Source: Methylocystis sp. H62
GTDB taxonomy: Bacteria > Pseudomonadota > Alphaproteobacteria > Rhizobiales > Beijerinckiaceae
Assembly: GCF_015709515.1 (NCBI RefSeq)
Contig: NZ_JADNQZ010000045.1
Location: 1-64,000, forward strand
Direction of reading: 5' to 3'
DNA length: 64,000 nucleotides
A program made the position numbers and the translations under genes. Of the stretch, positions 61,899 through 64,000 are shown in pieces. Position 1 is the first letter of the stretch. Each line of letters starts with the position of its first letter. The notes under the pieces were generated by a model. That model searched no databases and was not told the DNA's origin. It saw only the letters and a list, made by a program, of their open reading frames with translations.

Positions 61899-64000
61899 TT
61901 GCGAAAGGCGCGGCGATGAAAAACATTCTGCTTCTCTCTCTCTGCGCGCTCCTTGCCGCGACGGCGCCGCTGCACGCCGAGGCCCCGCCCGTGTTCGATC
62001 GCGCGCAGCGCGCCGATGGCGCGCGCGTCGCGCCGGATCGGTTTTTGCGCGCCTTTGATCCGGTGACGGTGTTCTTTTCGAGCGACACGGGGCCGAAGGC
62101 CGGCGGCGCGGAAGACACGCCGCAAAAATATGTGGCGATGACGCCGCAGCCCACCGGCGAATGGCGCTGGCTCGGTCCGCGCGCGCTGCAATTTCGTCCC
62201 GCCGACGCCTGGAAACCGCTATCGCGCGTCGACGTGAAGCTCGGCGCGACGGAGATTAAACTCGTCGCGCTGCTGCCGACGCCGCGTTCCACGAATCCCG
62301 CCGAGGGCGCCGATCCGCAGCTCGAACTGACGCAGATCGCCCTCACCTTCGCCGAGCCGGTCGACGTCGCCGCGCTCACGCGGCTGCTGACGATCGAAAT
62401 TCGTCCCGCGCCGGGCGTTTCGCCGCAAGGCGGACAGTTGCTCAGCGCTTCCGCCTATGAGATCCGCGCGCTGGAGCGGGGCGAGCGCGCCGAGGAGCAG
62501 ACCTACGTCATCCGTTTCCGTGAACGGATCGCCGACGGCCGCGTCGCCATCCTGCGGCTGCGGCTTTCCGACGAAGCCGGACTCGACGACCAGACCTATG
62601 AATTGCGGCTGCGCACCGCCCCGCCCTTCGCGGCCACGGAGGCCAGCTGCGGCCACGGCTGGAACGACGACCGCGCCGAAAACGTGTTGCGTTGCGCATC
62701 CTATCTTACGACGCCCGAGAGCAGCGAAGAGGAAGGCGACGCCGCCGCCATCCCCTATGCGCCGGCGAGCAAACGGCAGCTCACACTCTCCTTTAATGCG
62801 ACGCCCGAGACGATCGACATTCTGCGCGCGCGCGAGGCGCTGCGGATCACGCCGCCCGTCGACGATCTTGCCGTCGAGATCGACGGCAGGCGGCTGCGCA
62901 TCGTCGCGAAGTTCCTGTCGGACCAGGTTTACGAGCTCTCCATCGCCGCAAGCGCGCTGAAAGACTCGCAAGGACGCGCGCTGGCGAACGCCTTCTCGCA
63001 GCGCTTCGCCTTCACCCGCGACGCGCCGGCGCTGCAATGGGATGCCGGCTATGGCGTCGCCGAGCGTTTTGGCCCGCAACTGCTGCCGCTGCGCGGCCGC
63101 GGCTATGACCGCGCCGACATCCGCATCCACGCCATCGATCCGCTGTCGCGCGACTTTTTTCCCTTCCCGGCGCATGGCGTCGACACGAGCGATTCCGACG
63201 CGCCGCCCTTGCCCGGCAACGAGCCGAAGTCCTGGAGCGAGATCGCCAACATCGAGGCGGAGGCGATCAAGCAGCGCGTCAAGTCGCTGGGATCTCCCGC
63301 GGTGTCGCGGCTCGTCGATCTGCCGATCCGCCGTAATGGCCCCGATGCGAAATTCGGCGTCGACCTGAAGGAGGATTTCGCCAAGGTCAGCGGTCGCGAT
63401 CAACCGGGAACCTATCTCGTCGGTCTGCGCGCCGTCGATGACGACAAGCGCCGCTGGCTGCGCGTGCAGATCACCGATCTCTCGCTGTCCGCCATCGAAG
63501 AGCCGACGCGGGTGCGTTTCGCGGTCACGTCGCTGTCGACGACGCAGCCCGTGAGCGGCGCGCAAATCCGCGTCGAAGGGATCAAGGACGAAAAATTCGT
63601 CACGCTCGCGAGCGGAACGACCGACGCTTCCGGCTTCTTCTCCTGGACGCCAGACAAGCGCGGCGCCGGCGAAGCGCGCCGCATCGTGGCCAACAAGGGG
63701 CTCGACACGCTGGTCATCGACCCCAACAGCGCGCCATCGGAATATTCGCGGGAAATCTGGTCGAAGCCGGAATCGGAATGGCTCGCCTGGACGAGCGAGG
63801 CTGACCAGCCGCGCGCCGAAAAGCCGCGCACGCTCTGCCATCTCTTCTCGGAGCGGCCCATTTATCGGCCGGAAGAATTCGCGCACATCAAGGGCTTCGT
63901 GCGCAGCTACCGCGGCGGCGCCCTCAGCCTGACGAAGACCGGCGGAACGCTTGTCGTGACAGGGCCCGCCAATCAGGAATGGCGCATTCCGGTGAAGCTC
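61895..64000 (+). CDS. bacterial alpha-2-macroglobulin, N-terminal part
   Basis: 702 residues seen, open at the right edge (the family is about 1,700-1,900). The signal peptide is LLLSLCALLAATAPLHAEA; no lipobox Cys follows, unlike E. coli YfhM, so the protein may be soluble. FDPVTVFFSSDTG, WRWLGPRALQFRPADAW, then VRFAVTSLSTTQPVSGAQIR and CHLFSERPIYRPEEFAHIKG (near 670) match the first macroglobulin-like domains and the conserved RPIYRPGE box, here RPEE. The thioester and bait regions lie beyond the window. ATG 61895 overlaps the previous stop; ATG 61916 is an alternative. Role: periplasmic protease trapping, often next to pbpC. Confidence 0.88.
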   Translation, partial: MIAKGAAMKNILLLSLCALLAATAPLHAEAPPVFDRAQRADGARVAPDRFLRAFDPVTVFFSSDTGPKAGGAEDTPQKYVAMTPQPTGEWRWLGPRALQFRPADAWKPLSRVDVKLGATEIKLVALLPTPRSTNPAEGADPQLELTQIALTFAEPVDVAALTRLLTIEIRPAPGVSPQGGQLLSASAYEIRALERGERAEEQTYVIRFRERIADGRVAILRLRLSDEAGLDDQTYELRLRTAPPFAATEASCGHGWNDDRAENVLRCASYLTTPESSEEEGDAAAIPYAPASKRQLTLSFNATPETIDILRAREALRITPPVDDLAVEIDGRRLRIVAKFLSDQVYELSIAASALKDSQGRALANAFSQRFAFTRDAPALQWDAGYGVAERFGPQLLPLRGRGYDRADIRIHAIDPLSRDFFPFPAHGVDTSDSDAPPLPGNEPKSWSEIANIEAEAIKQRVKSLGSPAVSRLVDLPIRRNGPDAKFGVDLKEDFAKVSGRDQPGTYLVGLRAVDDDKRRWLRVQITDLSLSAIEEPTRVRFAVTSLSTTQPVSGAQIRVEGIKDEKFVTLASGTTDASGFFSWTPDKRGAGEARRIVANKGLDTLVIDPNSAPSEYSREIWSKPESEWLAWTSEADQPRAEKPRTLCHLFSERPIYRPEEFAHIKGFVRSYRGGALSLTKTGGTLVVTGPANQEWRIPVKL

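Noticed and set aside
62219-63886. 555-residue minus-strand frame opposite the macroglobulin gene
   Set aside because: Shadow frame; the plus-strand frame has the signal peptide and conserved macroglobulin motifs.
1-64000. CRISPR arrays, rRNA operons, restriction-modification or retron-type defence systems
   Set aside because: No regularly spaced repeats, rRNA sequence, restriction endonuclease or reverse transcriptase motif was seen; the ParB-type methyltransferase has no partner nuclease.

Overview
The window looks like a chromosomal segment of a GC-rich alphaproteobacterium of the order Rhizobiales/Hyphomicrobiales, and very probably a methylotroph. The best evidence is a block at 23.3-30.3 kb for tetrahydromethanopterin (H4MPT)/methylofuran-linked C1 metabolism: fae, mtdB, and six archaeal-type cofactor genes that non-methylotrophic alphaproteobacteria normally lack. 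The rest of the gene order (trpA-accD-folC, pdxJ-lepB-rnc-era-recO, rpoZ-rsh, divergent dapA/slt) and an AccD without zinc-finger cysteines also fit Rhizobiales. A type II methanotroph such as Methylocystis/Methylosinus is my inference; no methane monooxygenase gene lies in this window.

Layout. 1-4.3 kb is a graveyard of insertion-sequence fragments (two IS630-type, one IS701-type, two IS5-type, one IS66-type), almost all with stops, frameshifts or truncations. One small AT-rich gene with its own terminator lies inside it. 4.4-11.2 kb is a decayed mobile island: an unknown 242-residue protein, a ParB-domain DNA methyltransferase, a DUF5681 protein, a truncated terminase-like ATPase, then a broken DUF3489-DUF2924-large serine recombinase set. 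It ends just before a tRNA-Gln gene.

11.4-22.4 kb is core housekeeping: Ppx/GppA phosphatase, rppH, rsmB, an SDHAF4-like protein, a cyclase-family hydrolase, dienelactone hydrolase, kup, trpA-accD-folC. 22.4-30.3 kb carries a DJ-1-type protein and the C1 block. On the + strand five genes, most of them overlapping, run from an MfnB-FolB fusion through an amino-acid-kinase-type enzyme, a flavoprotein, a dihydropteroate-synthase-like protein and a DUF447 protein. Facing them on the - strand are mtdB, fae and an ASKHA-fold H4MPT-linked protein. Together these would make the furan and pterin C1 carriers, condense formaldehyde with H4MPT (Fae) and oxidise methylene-H4MPT (MtdB).

30.5-46 kb is housekeeping again: rpmB, thrS, tRNA-Arg, a hydrolase, cysE and a linked membrane-anchored protein, an MFS exporter, parC, recO, a DUF1737 protein, era, rnc, lepB, pdxJ. 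46-48.3 kb holds an AraC/GyrI-like regulator, a TacA/TacT-type toxin-antitoxin pair and a broken acetyltransferase gene. 48.3-56.6 kb carries rsh, rpoZ, a NYN-domain protein, smpB, dapA, a soluble lytic transglycosylase and an SH3-type secreted protein. The window closes with a very large periplasmic protein (about 1,700 residues, with recurring pre-peptidase-like beta-sandwich signatures), translationally coupled to the start of a bacterial alpha-2-macroglobulin that runs off the right edge.

No rRNA genes, CRISPR arrays or intact insertion sequences were found. Positions, frames and motifs were read by eye from the sequence; family assignments come from recognised motifs and were not checked by database search.
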